In this document: in pieces, positions 8,924-17,405 of the stretch
Numbering within the stretch: position 1 is the first letter of the stretch
How the letters are laid out: every line of letters starts with the position of its first letter
From: JBNAGF01 sp049801055
GTDB taxonomy: Bacteria; Pseudomonadota; Alphaproteobacteria; Rhodobacterales; Rhodobacteraceae
DNA length: 64,000 nucleotides
Reading direction: 5' to 3'
Assembly: GCF_049801055.1 (NCBI RefSeq)
Contig: NZ_JBNAGF010000007.1
Location: 1 to 64,000, forward strand
Position numbers and translations under genes: made by a program
The notes under the pieces: model-generated
Database searches by the model: none
What the model was told of the DNA's origin: nothing
What the model saw: only the letters and a program-made list of their open reading frames with translations

Positions 8924-8997
8924 AGGCATTTTGGTTTAACTGATTGTTCGGGTTTTCGGGTCACTTTCGGTTCAAGAAAAGTGAGTCGGAGAGACGG

Positions 8998-9495
8998 ATG
9001 AGTATTGAAATGCCGATCGGACCGGTCGCGAACAAGAGCTTCATGACCGGATACCTCGAAGCCCTCGCATTGGTAGAACGTTTGCACCGACTGCTCCTTG
9101 ACGTGATCAAGGATGAATTTGAACGCGTCGGCGTCCTGGAGATAAATGCGGTTCAAGCATTGTTACTGTTCAACATTGGCGACAACGAGGTTACCGCTGG
9201 CGAATTAAAAAGTCGTGGTTACTACCAGGGCAGCAATGTCAGTTACAACCTCAAGAAGCTGGTCGAACTTGGCTATATGCACCATCAACGCTGCGAGATC
9301 GACCGCCGGTCGGTTCGGGTGCGCCTGACACAGAAGGGCAGGGGGATCCGCGATCTGGTGGCAGAGCTGTTTTCCCGGCATGCCGAGGGTCTGGAGACAC
9401 GCGGTGTCATCGACAATGAAGGAATTGAGGATATCACCGCGTCGCTAAAACGGGTGGAACGCTATTGGACCGAGCAGATACGCTACATCTACTAA
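8998..9495 (+). CDS. MarR-type winged-helix transcriptional regulator, 165 aa
   Basis: A winged-helix regulator that should bind DNA as a dimer. The N-terminal helix (SFMTGYLEALALVERLHRLL) serves dimerisation, residues about 48-105 hold the helix-turn-helix (TAGELKSRGYYQGSNVSYNL) and the wing (CEIDRRSVRVRLTQKGRG) follows. This pattern resembles the LdtR-like MarR subgroup of alphaproteobacteria. The ATG at 8998 is preceded by CGGAGAGACGG. It lies 74 bases after sdhE on the same strand but probably has its own promoter. The ligand and targets are not apparent. Confidence 0.87.
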   Translation: MSIEMPIGPVANKSFMTGYLEALALVERLHRLLLDVIKDEFERVGVLEINAVQALLLFNIGDNEVTAGELKSRGYYQGSNVSYNLKKLVELGYMHHQRCEIDRRSVRVRLTQKGRGIRDLVAELFSRHAEGLETRGVIDNEGIEDITASLKRVERYWTEQIRYIY

Positions 9496-9601
9496 AGATC
9501 GTCAGATCAGCCCTGCCGAAGCGTGATCGAAGCTTTCATTGGCCGCGGCAAAGGCACAATGTCTGGAAACAACCATGTCCCGGATAATGCGGGAATGTCG
9601 C

Positions 9602-10030
9602 TTACCAGTGACCGCTGCTCTCCATGCTCAGCCATGGCTCTGCCGGCTCCAGTGCGTCTCCGTTCTGCAGCAGTTCAACCGATATATTGTCGGGAGAGCG
9701 GACAAAGGCCATGCGCCCATCGCGTGGAGGCCTGTTGATGATCACTCCATTGTCCATCAGATTCTGGCAGGTTTCGTATATGTTGTCGACGCCGTATGCG
9801 AGATGCCCGAAATGTCGGCTGTCGCTAGGCAACCCTTCGTCGCCATCCCAATTGTACGTCAGTTCGATAGGCGCCTCTTCCTGACCCGGAGGCGACATGA
9901 AGATCAACGAAAACCGTCCTTCTTCACTGTCATAGTGTCGGGTCTTTCTAAGCCCGAGAAGCTCATAGAAGGCCATGCTTTTCTCAAGATCTTTCACACG
10001 CACCATCGTGTGCAGATATTTCAGGCCCAT
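9602..10030 (-). CDS. gloA: lactoylglutathione lyase (glyoxalase I), 142 aa
   Basis: Glyoxalase I isomerises the hemithioacetal of methylglyoxal and glutathione to S-lactoylglutathione. The VOC metal ligands can be followed as His in KYLHTMVRV, Glu in IELTYNWDG, His in HFGHLAYGV and Glu in ISVELLQNG, and the YNW segment is typical of GloA. Length matches E. coli GloA closely. I prefer the ATG at 10030 because GGGAG lies eight bases before it; the ATG at 10045 would add five residues but has no suitably spaced site. It is transcribed alone, downstream of and convergent with the MarR gene. Confidence 0.92.
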   Translation of the reverse strand: MGLKYLHTMVRVKDLEKSMAFYELLGLRKTRHYDSEEGRFSLIFMSPPGQEEAPIELTYNWDGDEGLPSDSRHFGHLAYGVDNIYETCQNLMDNGVIINRPPRDGRMAFVRSPDNISVELLQNGDALEPAEPWLSMESSGHW

Positions 10031-10126
10031 TTCCGCGACTCCCATCCCTGTTCGAGGTTTGCGGGAACTCTAGCGCCCCGCGCTGACTTGTCGAGCCAAG
10101 GAACGGGACATAAGCCAACAAAAGCT

Positions 10127-11518
10127 TCAGAATGCGGATTGAATGCCGAAATTCACGCCAAATCGCTTGGCGTCATACAGCGAGATATTGCTGTCGGTTT
10201 TCGATGCGGTCACACGCATTGTCGGGTTGAAGCCGTAATAGTCGATCTGATTGAAAACCATTGTCAGATCGGCCTGGATCTTGTCTTCGCGCCGCCCGTC
10301 ACGGGAATGCGGCGTCACGTCATACTGCCTGTTGCGCAGCCACAACCCCAAGTGAACAGTCGCCCCCGCAACCGGTTTGGCCAGCGTCAACTGCGCACGA
10401 AGCCCGACTTCCTGAAACTCATCGACATCCAGAGAGGCCTTGGAATACGCGCCGGTCAGGTTCGTCCAAAGCCTCATGCCGTTTCGCAGAAACCGGGAAT
10501 AGGAGAAATCGGCACGCAGCGTGTCGGAATCGCTTCGGGTTATGCCTTTTTGATGCTCGCCCGCGAGCCGGAAATTGATGCGTTCGGCTGATTTAAAAGT
10601 GTAACTCTGGCCTGCGCTTAGCCGAATGAAACGGGCATACTCATCCCCGCCATACCAGCTTTGGCCCAGATCAAGGTACACGCGATACTCACCTTGCCGA
10701 TTGAAATTGATTCCGCGCTGACCATAGCCGAACGTGTAGGATGCAAAGGCGAAATCGTTGCCTTCCACACCGGGGGCAAGTTCCTTTGACTTGGAAGACA
10801 ACGTGTAGTGGCGAACGTCCGAGGTGAACACCAGATCGTGCGCACGAGTTTCTGTCTGGGCAAAACGATAGCGGGTGGTTAGGCGGAATGCATACTCGAT
10901 GCCGGACAGGGCGACCGCGGCGCCGTCAAGCTGATACTCGACCTGCTGGCCGAACAGCAGCTCTGACAGGCGATAGTTGAGAAAGGACGAGCGTTCCGAT
11001 GAGCCATTGTTGATGTTTGAATCCGGCGTAATCGCAAACGAGATCCGGGTCAGCCAAGGATTCGTTGCCCGCACGTATCTGAAATCCCGGATCGCACGAT
11101 TGGTCAGTTGCTCGTTTGGCGCATGTTCCACGGCACGCCGAAGCCACCACTGGGCACGTGTGCGCGCGCCCGATGACGACAGAACCTGTGCCATGGTCAG
11201 CGATGCCGCATATTTTTCGGCATCCGTTTCGGACAATTGCCAAGCCCGTCGTGCTGACGATTTGGCATGGCCGTACTGGCCAAGGCTACGGGCCGCCCCG
11301 GCATTGATCAGAAGGGCAATACGGTCATCCGGATCCCGCTTCAGCAGCGCCTCAGAGTAGGTGTAGGCGCGATCAGGCTGGCCGGATTGAAGGGCCAGAC
11401 CTGCAACCTGACGCATCTGTTCGGGGTCAAGCCGAACCTCTTCGGCTGCTGCTCCCGAGATCAGGAAAAAGGCAAGAGCGGCAGCCCCGAACCATGAGCG
11501 GAGGCACCGCTTTCGCAT
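10127..11518 (-). CDS. Slam-type surface lipoprotein assembly modifier, 463 aa
   Basis: Slam proteins (type XI secretion) are outer-membrane proteins that move client lipoproteins or haemophilin-like proteins to the cell surface. A signal peptide (residues 1-25, cleavage after GAAA) is followed by a TPR-like helical domain (about 28-150, with SGQPDRAYTYSEALLKRDPD) and a DUF560 beta-barrel (about 155-463). The junction has FAITPDSNINNGSSE, characteristic of Slam proteins, and the barrel ends with a C-terminal Phe. Barrel strands alternate as in other outer-membrane proteins. It begins nine bases after the stop of the lipoprotein gene, so the two are one operon, and the lipoprotein is the obvious client. 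Confidence 0.85.
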   Translation of the reverse strand: MRKRCLRSWFGAAALAFFLISGAAAEEVRLDPEQMRQVAGLALQSGQPDRAYTYSEALLKRDPDDRIALLINAGAARSLGQYGHAKSSARRAWQLSETDAEKYAASLTMAQVLSSSGARTRAQWWLRRAVEHAPNEQLTNRAIRDFRYVRATNPWLTRISFAITPDSNINNGSSERSSFLNYRLSELLFGQQVEYQLDGAAVALSGIEYAFRLTTRYRFAQTETRAHDLVFTSDVRHYTLSSKSKELAPGVEGNDFAFASYTFGYGQRGINFNRQGEYRVYLDLGQSWYGGDEYARFIRLSAGQSYTFKSAERINFRLAGEHQKGITRSDSDTLRADFSYSRFLRNGMRLWTNLTGAYSKASLDVDEFQEVGLRAQLTLAKPVAGATVHLGLWLRNRQYDVTPHSRDGRREDKIQADLTMVFNQIDYYGFNPTMRVTASKTDSNISLYDAKRFGVNFGIQSAF

Positions 11519-11527
11519 CGACGTTCC

Positions 11528-12601
11528 TTAACGATAAGCAACAAAGCCGCTGGTATCACGCACACTGGAAGAAATCGGGTCCAGAGTGCTTTCCAGAACA
11601 ACGATCCCGACGACTTCTTCGGCGTTGTTTCCGGAAACGATGGCGTAATAGTTGCCCTGTTCGAACACCGCGGTCTGGCCACTGCTGTCGGTGTAGTAAC
11701 TTTGAACCGTGCCGAGCATTTCGCCATTGTCGTCGAGAACGCCCGGTTGCACGGTGAACACAGCAGTCGGAATGTTGCCGAGAGAGATGTTGTTGTCCTG
11801 CTCGATCCGGGAAACCACCGTGCTGGTGATATCATTGCCGCTGGCGTCATAAATGGTCCGGTTTGAAATGAAGCCGCGGACAGCATCCCCTCGTGTGCCA
11901 GTCGAATCGTTGAAATCGTCAAAGTCGATAGCCAGAGCGATGTCAGCAGTTGTGTATTCCAGGCCGCCGGCCCCATTGAAATCGCGCATGCCGGCCATCA
12001 CGCCGTTATAGAGCGCCTGCCCGGTCGAGGGCAGCGTGACGCCATTGTCCCGCTGATAGATGAACCCGCCAAAACCGTAGTCCACATATGCGCCTGTCCG
12101 TACAATCGCGAAACGCGAATTTCCGGACGTCGAAACGCCATAGATCGCGCGATGCGACAATTGGTTGACCGGGTTGCCGCTGAAGCCATCCGTAACCTGC
12201 TGATCGGCCTCATAAACGGCATATGGCCCAAGGCTGCTGACCGCTGTTCCGCGCGAGTATGTATTGTCTCCGTCAAAGCCAAGATTGTCGACTGTGAAGG
12301 TATCGTTTGCGCTGTCGTAGCTCACACCTGTGGCAAAGCCGTTGCCCGTCGCCCCTGTCTGAGTGCTGGTGGGTTCGGATCGGAAGATACCAAGCGTTGG
12401 TTGCGGCGAGGCTGTTCCCGGAGGCAAGCTGCGATCGCCGTTGATCGCGGTTCCGCCATCGGTATCGGTGTTGCCGTCAGTGCTGCCGTCGCCCGAAGAG
12501 GTGTCGCTGTCCTCTGCTGCGGCGTCCTCGAACGGTGTACTTCCGCCTCCGCAAGCGGCCAGTGTAAGTGCCGCTGCGACCGCAACAATAAACTTGTTCA
12601 T
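11528..12601 (-). CDS. lipoprotein with TbpB-like beta-barrel domain, probable Slam client, 357 aa
   Basis: The N-terminus is a clear lipoprotein signal with lipobox LAAC (Cys17) after a hydrophobic stretch. Residues 18-60 are a flexible Asp/Gly/Ser/Thr-rich linker, and the rest looks all-beta. The segment near residues 200-240 (GLEYTTADIALAIDFDD, DAVRGFISNRTIYD) resembles the eight-stranded barrels of transferrin-binding-protein-B-like lipoproteins. It lies immediately upstream of the Slam gene in the same operon, a typical client arrangement. Its ligand (metal, haem, protein) is unknown and residues for any particular ligand cannot be picked out. The ATG at 12601 is the only start that gives the signal peptide. 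Confidence 0.8.
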   Translation of the reverse strand: MNKFIVAVAAALTLAACGGGSTPFEDAAAEDSDTSSGDGSTDGNTDTDGGTAINGDRSLPPGTASPQPTLGIFRSEPTSTQTGATGNGFATGVSYDSANDTFTVDNLGFDGDNTYSRGTAVSSLGPYAVYEADQQVTDGFSGNPVNQLSHRAIYGVSTSGNSRFAIVRTGAYVDYGFGGFIYQRDNGVTLPSTGQALYNGVMAGMRDFNGAGGLEYTTADIALAIDFDDFNDSTGTRGDAVRGFISNRTIYDASGNDITSTVVSRIEQDNNISLGNIPTAVFTVQPGVLDDNGEMLGTVQSYYTDSSGQTAVFEQGNYYAIVSGNNAEEVVGIVVLESTLDPISSSVRDTSGFVAYR

Positions 12602-12767
12602 GACTGCCAGCCTCTGCTCGTGTTGCCATCACTTTTTTTTGCAAATTCCTGTGAACATGGAGGAAAGTCAACAAAAGAACACCCGTTTGGAGAGAATTGG
12701 GTGTCGGAATGGCGGAAATGCCATACCTTATATAGCGGTTTTCGCCTGATCCTTTCGCATATATAGT

Positions 12768-12780
12768 TGAGTGCGACTCA
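12768..12780. promoter_or_regulatory. 13-bp interrupted palindrome between the lipoprotein and thyX genes
   Basis: TGAGT-GCG-ACTCA lies 20 bases before the thyX start and about 165 bases before the lipoprotein start. An A/T-rich TATATA element is directly adjacent (12760-12765), so a protein bound here would cover the likely thyX promoter. The binding protein is unknown. Confidence 0.4.
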
Positions 12781-12799
12781 TTGTGTGAAAGGATGCCTT

Positions 12800-13708
12800 A
12801 TGCTGCTGTCGCCCGAACAAGAGGCTCAAATTGAGGCTCTGCGCGCCAATTCTCAATCCACCCTGCGAGTGGTTGCGCCGGGGATGGAAGGCCATCTTTA
12901 TACTCCGCACCAAGTGCTGGATCATGGTTTTGTCCGGGTGATCGATTACATGGGTGACGATGCGGCAATCTGTCAGGCGGCGCGGGTGTCATATGGAAAA
13001 GGCACAAAGTCAGTGCAGAACGACGAGGGCTTGATCCGCTATCTGATGCGCCACTGGCATTCCACGCCATTCGAAATGTGCGAAATCAAGCTGCACGTGA
13101 AACTGCCGGTGTTTGTTGCGCGTCAATGGATCCGTCACCGCACTGCAAATGTGAACGAGTATTCGGCGCGTTATTCGATCCTTGACCGGGAATTCTACAT
13201 CCCGGCGCCCGAGCACATATCGGCGCAATCCGAGGTCAACAACCAAGGCCGCGGAGACACCTTGCAGGGTGAAGAAGCCGCTCGAGTTCTGGAAATCCTC
13301 AAGGCGGACAGCGCCCGTTGCTACGACAATTATGAGGCGATGATCTCGCAGGATGGTCAGGGAGGGCTTGCCCGCGAATTGGCCCGGATGAACCTACCGG
13401 CGAACATTTATACCCAGTGGTACTGGAAAGTGGATCTCCACAATCTTTTCCATTTCCTCCGTCTGCGTGCGGATTCCCATGCACAATACGAGATCCGGGT
13501 TTACGCAGATGCAATTTGCAACGTGGTCGCGGACTGGGTGCCGGCGGCTTACCGCGCTTTCGAAGACTACAGAATGGGTGCTGTGAGCCTGTCGGCGCAA
13601 ATGGTCGATTGCTTGCGCCGCCAATTGAAGGGTGAGGCCGTAACGCAGGAAAACTCGGGCATGTCGACACGGGAATGGCGCGAGTTCGAAGCGATCTTTG
13701 AAGGATAA
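12800..13708 (+). CDS. thyX: FAD-dependent thymidylate synthase ThyX, 302 aa
   Basis: ThyX methylates dUMP to dTMP using methylene-tetrahydrofolate with FAD and NADPH. The signature RHRTANVNEYSARYS lies near residues 112-126. The substrate-binding Arg and His residues are seen in PFEMCEIKLHVKLPVFVARQ upstream, and IYTQWYWKVDLHNLFHFLRL near 200 is typical. I chose the ATG at 12800 because GAAAGG ends seven bases before it. Length is within the range of alphaproteobacterial ThyX. It is divergent from the lipoprotein-Slam operon; no thyA is present in the window. Confidence 0.96.
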   Translation: MLLSPEQEAQIEALRANSQSTLRVVAPGMEGHLYTPHQVLDHGFVRVIDYMGDDAAICQAARVSYGKGTKSVQNDEGLIRYLMRHWHSTPFEMCEIKLHVKLPVFVARQWIRHRTANVNEYSARYSILDREFYIPAPEHISAQSEVNNQGRGDTLQGEEAARVLEILKADSARCYDNYEAMISQDGQGGLARELARMNLPANIYTQWYWKVDLHNLFHFLRLRADSHAQYEIRVYADAICNVVADWVPAAYRAFEDYRMGAVSLSAQMVDCLRRQLKGEAVTQENSGMSTREWREFEAIFEG

Positions 13709-13912
13709 GGAGTGGGGCTGTGCGGCGGGTGGCTCTTTTGGGGCCACACCCGCAGGTCTGGGCATTGGCAACCGGTTCCATTGCCGGGTAATGAGCGACG
13801 CAAAAAACCACACTTGGCCAGCGGATCCGGGATCCGTGGCCGGTTCGTTTCAGTGCGGATGACGCCGGGGGTCGTGTCAGAGACAACCTCCTGTAACCAC
13901 CGGCCAATGCGG

Positions 13913-13930
13913 GGCCCGGCAAACCGGGCC
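13913..13930. terminator. GC hairpin downstream of the cold-shock gene
   Basis: A perfect 7-bp stem GGCCCGG / CCGGGCC surrounds the loop CAAA just past the cold-shock stop. There is no T-tract on either strand, so it may be a transcript-end stabiliser or a weak terminator for the cold-shock gene. Confidence 0.35.
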
Positions 13931-13950
13931 GTCGCGGCAGTCTTCGGGTC

Positions 13951-14157
13951 TCAGAGAGCCTTGAGGTCTCCGGCCATCTGCCGGCCGTCGCGGCCGTCTT
14001 GCAACTCGTAAGAAACTTTCTGATTATCGGCGAGGCCCGTAAGACCCGAACGTTCGACGGCCGAAATGTGTACAAACACATCCTGTCCGCCCTCGTCAGG
14101 CTCGATGAACCCGTAACCCTTTGTCGTATTAAACCATTTCACGGTGCCAGTTGGCAT
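13951..14157 (-). CDS. cold-shock family protein (CspA-like), 68 aa
   Basis: A single cold-shock domain, which binds single-stranded RNA or DNA and melts secondary structure. RNP1 is KGYGFIEP (about 13-20) and RNP2 is DVFVHIS (about 26-32); the start MPTGTVKWFN is typical of alphaproteobacteria. The ATG at 14157 has an excellent AAGGAGA site. The region upstream (to about 14377) has no other gene on this strand and could hold a long structured leader, as is usual for csp genes, but I see no defined element. Confidence 0.95.
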   Translation of the reverse strand: MPTGTVKWFNTTKGYGFIEPDEGGQDVFVHISAVERSGLTGLADNQKVSYELQDGRDGRQMAGDLKAL

Positions 14158-14377
14158 GTCCCGTGTCTCCTTCTACTTTGAACGTCTCCCCCCGAGTTGT
14201 CGGGGTTGCTCGTGGTACAGCCGGCCTTTCAGCCGACCGGCAATTTGTCACCACGGCAAAAGTCTGAAGGGTCGATGTCCCGCGAACAAGATTGCACGGA
14301 TAGTTCAAAAATCAAGAAAAAGGGGGTGCCAATGGCTCGAATGGTGGGTATTTCAGCAAAAAAGGATGGAGTCCGAG

Positions 14378-14695
14378 ATGAAGCTCTACGGTTTAAAAAC
14401 CTGTGACACATGCCGCAAGGCATTGAAAATGCTGCCGGATGCAAAGTTTGTAGATGTTCGTGCTGATGATGTTCCGTCTGATCTGTTGCAAAGAGCCGAA
14501 GTGCAATTCGGGGCGTCTTTGCTGAATACTCGGTCGACCACATGGCGCGGTTTAAGCGAGTCGGAGCGCGCTCGCCCGCCGCTGGATCTGTTGATGGATC
14601 ACCCCACCCTGATGAAGCGCCCGCTGATCTTGACCGGAGAGAAACTATATCTCGGTTGGACCGCAGAAACACGGGCAGCCCTTGGAGTTGGCTGA
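14378..14695 (+). CDS. ArsC-family reductase-like protein (YffB/Spx type), 105 aa
   Basis: A thioredoxin-fold protein of the ArsC/Spx family. The start MKLYGLKTCDTCRKAL has Cys9 and Cys12 as in YffB-type members. RPLILTGEKLYLGW near residue 85 holds the conserved cis-Pro region. The canonical ArsC arsenate site requires a single Cys followed by specific Arg residues; here a CxxC pattern suggests a thiol reductase or glutathione-linked role, so an arsenate function should not be assumed. The ATG at 14378 has GGATGGAG upstream. The next gene is on the same strand 41 bases later. Confidence 0.85.
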   Translation: MKLYGLKTCDTCRKALKMLPDAKFVDVRADDVPSDLLQRAEVQFGASLLNTRSTTWRGLSESERARPPLDLLMDHPTLMKRPLILTGEKLYLGWTAETRAALGVG

Positions 14696-14736
14696 GCGCC
14701 TACCTATCTGGGAATTCGCAGTAGGAAGGGCAGGAC

Positions 14737-15105
14737 ATGCGCAACGCAGCACTCGTTCTCGGCATTATTGCCGGAAGCATTGGAATGATAGTGGGATTCT
14801 TTGGGTTCGGTTATGTCGCTTTCATCGAACATTTCGGCGAAGTCGATGGGCTGGCTGAACAGGTGGAGAATGCCGATCTGATCCAATTGACCTCGGTGGT
14901 GGCTCCGATGCTGGCAATCGCGGGCGGGGCGATGGCGCGCTCTAGGGCATTGTGGGGCGGCGTACTGCTACTGGTTTCAGCGGCAGGAATGTATCACGCT
15001 TTTGGTTTCAACGTATTCACGATGTTCCCTGTGGCTTTTGCGGCTGTCGCAGGTGTTCTGGCATTGGCGGCCGGCAAACCGGATGAGCCGAAGGCTCACT
15101 TCTGA
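14737..15105 (+). CDS. small integral membrane protein of unknown function, 122 aa
   Basis: I do not recognise the family. Four hydrophobic segments are visible: about 5-30 (LVLGIIAGSIGMIVGFFGFG), 52-68, 72-88 and 92-112. The loop EHFGEVDGLAEQVENADLIQ between the first two is acidic. The C-terminus is Lys/Pro-rich and probably cytosolic. AGGAAGG lies eight bases before the ATG at 14737. The gene follows the ArsC-like gene on the same strand and is convergent with the buf operon. Confidence 0.75.
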   Translation: MRNAALVLGIIAGSIGMIVGFFGFGYVAFIEHFGEVDGLAEQVENADLIQLTSVVAPMLAIAGGAMARSRALWGGVLLLVSAAGMYHAFGFNVFTMFPVAFAAVAGVLALAAGKPDEPKAHF

Positions 15106-15144
15106 AATCTGACGGCCCTTGGAACAAGGGCCGTCCGTCGTGTT

Positions 15145-15711
15145 TCAAGCGACCGCAAGCGTTTCCGATCGACGACGCAAAAGTGCATCGACCGACAAAA
15201 AGCCTGCACCCTTGATTACGACGATTGTCAGGGTAAGAACCCAAAAAAGTCTCTGATCCATGATGACGGCATCCGGGAAACGGTCAAACCACGCACCCAA
15301 TGTCTTTTCGTCTGTAGCCCCGTGGCCATAAATGTCAGTCAAAGATTGAACGATGACGAAACCGATCATTCCGAGCGCAGCAAGCCGTGTGGCCAACCCG
15401 ATCACAATCAGAAGCGGGAGCAGGAATTCCGCGTAAGTTCCTGCCATTACGACCAGCCAGTGAAAAAAACCCAACTGCGAGGCGTCATAGCCAGCGGCCT
15501 CAAGCTGTTTCGGAAAGATCTGGCTGTAGGCCCCGATTGATGGTGAAAACAGGCCAAAAAGCCCGTCGCCCAGCTTGGTCAGGCCAGAGTTCCAGTAATA
15601 GATCAGAAGTGTCGCGGCAAAGGTGAAACGCGCGAACAGCGGGAGCAGCCAGTTCCCGCCCATTTCGACCATGTCGAACACCTTGTTGTGTATCGAGACA
15701 AGCAGGTTCAT
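15145..15711 (-). CDS. bufD1: DoxX-family membrane protein of the bufferin operon, 188 aa
   Basis: DoxX proteins are four-helix membrane proteins, often linked to thiol or quinone redox chemistry. Here hydrophobic segments lie at about 22-42 (WLLPLFARFTFAATLLIYYW), 80-100, 105-125 and 150-170. It is the last gene of a four-gene cluster with DUF2282, DUF692 and DUF2063 genes, the known order of bufferin operons, where the DoxX gene is called bufD. The start at 15711 has AAGGA seven bases upstream, and the gene begins four bases after the DUF2063 stop. Its role in maturation or export is not established. Confidence 0.88.
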   Translation of the reverse strand: MNLLVSIHNKVFDMVEMGGNWLLPLFARFTFAATLLIYYWNSGLTKLGDGLFGLFSPSIGAYSQIFPKQLEAAGYDASQLGFFHWLVVMAGTYAEFLLPLLIVIGLATRLAALGMIGFVIVQSLTDIYGHGATDEKTLGAWFDRFPDAVIMDQRLFWVLTLTIVVIKGAGFLSVDALLRRRSETLAVA

Positions 15712-15715
15712 GACT

Positions 15716-16474
15716 TTATCCTTTGTGTTCGGTCGTGAGTGAAGTGATGGCATTGCCCTGCAGCAACAGGGTCAGCACGGGCCCGAGATCGAAATCCGGG
15801 TCGGTTGCCAGCGCCTTTTCATAGGCCGCCCCAAGTGTTTCCCCCTTGCTCAGGGCGGCAATCAGCTCCGCACCCCCGAGCGGCAGCAGATTGGGCGCGG
15901 GGTCAAACTCGGGTCGCGTGATCAGAACATCCTGCGCGCCCGGTGCCGGTTTCGGCGCGTCTTGCTGCATGTTGAACATCCAAATGGCGAAAATTGGCCA
16001 GGGTGAACGGACAAGTTCTGCAGAAGGGGCAAGAGCCAAAGTGGACCCCATAAGGGCCTCAGGCTCTATGCAGAGCGCTTGAGGATCGATCGCCTGGGCA
16101 TCTGCGGCATGGTAGGACCGACGCAGAGCAAGCTCCATTCGGGCAACGTCCGGGAGATAGCCCAGATGCGACAGCTGTTCCAAGCCGGAGAGAAACTCGG
16201 GGAAAGCAGCGCCGTAGTGCATCATAAGGGGCGATTTCGGGGGATGCTGGCGAAGAAAGATGCCCGCCACTCCGTCCATGTTCTGCTGCCCCAGTAATTT
16301 AGCAACGACCGGAAACGCCTGATGCATGGCTTCGGTGAGCGATGCCGCGACGTTGTTACGGTAGACGTCAAAGCGACGTCCGGCAGGACGTCCGGCCGCG
16401 TCCGTCAATCCTGCGGGAACAGGTTGCGCAGGGTCCAGCAGCGCAACGGTGAAGTCATCCTGTGACCCGTTCAT
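15716..16474 (-). CDS. bufC1: DUF2063 putative DNA-binding-like partner protein of the MNIO, 252 aa
   Basis: In bufferin operons the DUF2063 protein (BufC) partners the DUF692 enzyme and is thought to recognise the precursor. The N-terminal part shows the family pattern RFDVYRNNVAASLTEAMHQA (about 34-53) and the middle has FLRQHPPKSPLMMHYGAAFP (about 73-92). Despite the family's common name, I see no convincing DNA-binding motif. It overlaps the DUF692 stop by four bases (ATGA), which shows translational coupling of the enzyme and its partner. Length is normal for the family. Confidence 0.88.
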   Translation of the reverse strand: MNGSQDDFTVALLDPAQPVPAGLTDAAGRPAGRRFDVYRNNVAASLTEAMHQAFPVVAKLLGQQNMDGVAGIFLRQHPPKSPLMMHYGAAFPEFLSGLEQLSHLGYLPDVARMELALRRSYHAADAQAIDPQALCIEPEALMGSTLALAPSAELVRSPWPIFAIWMFNMQQDAPKPAPGAQDVLITRPEFDPAPNLLPLGGAELIAALSKGETLGAAYEKALATDPDFDLGPVLTLLLQGNAITSLTTEHKG

Positions 16475-17328
16475 GTCGGAACGCGTTCCAGCGCCGCCCG
16501 GGCTCGGGCTGCCTCGGCTTCCAGAACCGGCCAGTCCGGAACATCGTTATCCCATTCGACTAGCACGGGTTTCGGCCCGGCAGTTTCCAGAACGGTATCC
16601 AACAATGCCCAGACTGGATCCACAACCGGTTGACCGTGGTTGTCGATCAGAAGGACATTGCCATGTTCGTCGGCGTCTGTGTCGTGGCCGCCAAGGTGGA
16701 TTTCTTCGACGAGATCCAGTGGGTAGGCGTCTATGTAGCCTTGAGGCGAAAACGAAAGGTTGGTTGCGGAAACGAATACGTTGTTGAGGTCGAGTAGAAG
16801 CCCGCAGCCCGTCCTATCAGAGACTTCACGCAGAAAATCGGGTTCGCTCCACGTGCTTTCGTCAAAAGCCAGGTATGAAGATGGGTTTTCGAGCAGCATC
16901 CGTCGACCAACGGCATCATGCAGCTGGTCGATGTGGTCGCAGACCCTTTGCAGAGTTTCGTCGGTGTAGGGCAGCGGAAGCAAATCGTTTAGAAAATGCC
17001 CTTCATGGGTCGACCACGCCAGATGCTCCGAGAAACTGGCGGGTTTCAACCAGTCGACCAGGTGCCTGAGGCGGGCAAGGTGATCGCGGTCCAGCGAACC
17101 TTCTCCACCGATGGACAGACCGACGCCATGAACCGAGATCGGAAACCGTTCGGACAGATGACGAAGCTGTGCCAGAGGTCTGCCACCGTCACCCATGTAG
17201 TTTTCTGCGTGGATCTCTAGCCAGGAAACCGCACCCGCATTCTCGATGATCCGGGCAAAATGCTGGGGCTTATAGCCAACACCCGCGGCGGCGGGCAGTC
17301 GATCAAAGCTGCGGGTTGTGTCCAGCAT
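16471..17328 (-). CDS. bufB1: DUF692 multinuclear iron oxidase (MNIO), bufferin-modifying enzyme, 285 aa
   Basis: DUF692 enzymes (MbnB/TglH relatives, TIM-barrel, multinuclear non-haem iron) oxidise cysteines of ribosomally made peptides. Candidate metal ligands are all present: His67 (SVHGVGLS), Glu101 and His102 (SEHLAWS), Glu147 and Asn148 (ENPSSY), Asp180 and Asn182 (DLNN), His211 and His215 (HLGGH) and Glu258 (VEWDND). I chose the ATG at 17328, which has AAGGAA seven bases before it; the ATG at 17355 has no site. It follows the DUF2282 precursor gene by 77 bases. In bufferin systems this enzyme converts cysteines to thiooxazoles. Confidence 0.92.
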   Translation of the reverse strand: MLDTTRSFDRLPAAAGVGYKPQHFARIIENAGAVSWLEIHAENYMGDGGRPLAQLRHLSERFPISVHGVGLSIGGEGSLDRDHLARLRHLVDWLKPASFSEHLAWSTHEGHFLNDLLPLPYTDETLQRVCDHIDQLHDAVGRRMLLENPSSYLAFDESTWSEPDFLREVSDRTGCGLLLDLNNVFVSATNLSFSPQGYIDAYPLDLVEEIHLGGHDTDADEHGNVLLIDNHGQPVVDPVWALLDTVLETAGPKPVLVEWDNDVPDWPVLEAEAARARAALERVPT

Positions 17329-17405
17329 AGCGGGTTCCTTGGATTGACCGGCCATATGGGGAAAGCGCGGGCCGCGTCAAACGGACCCGCGCCAGCTTTC
17401 AAACC

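Noticed and set aside
14378..14695. arsenate reductase
   Set aside because: The protein has a CxxC pattern like YffB/Spx and no arsenic genes are nearby, so an arsenate role is not supported.
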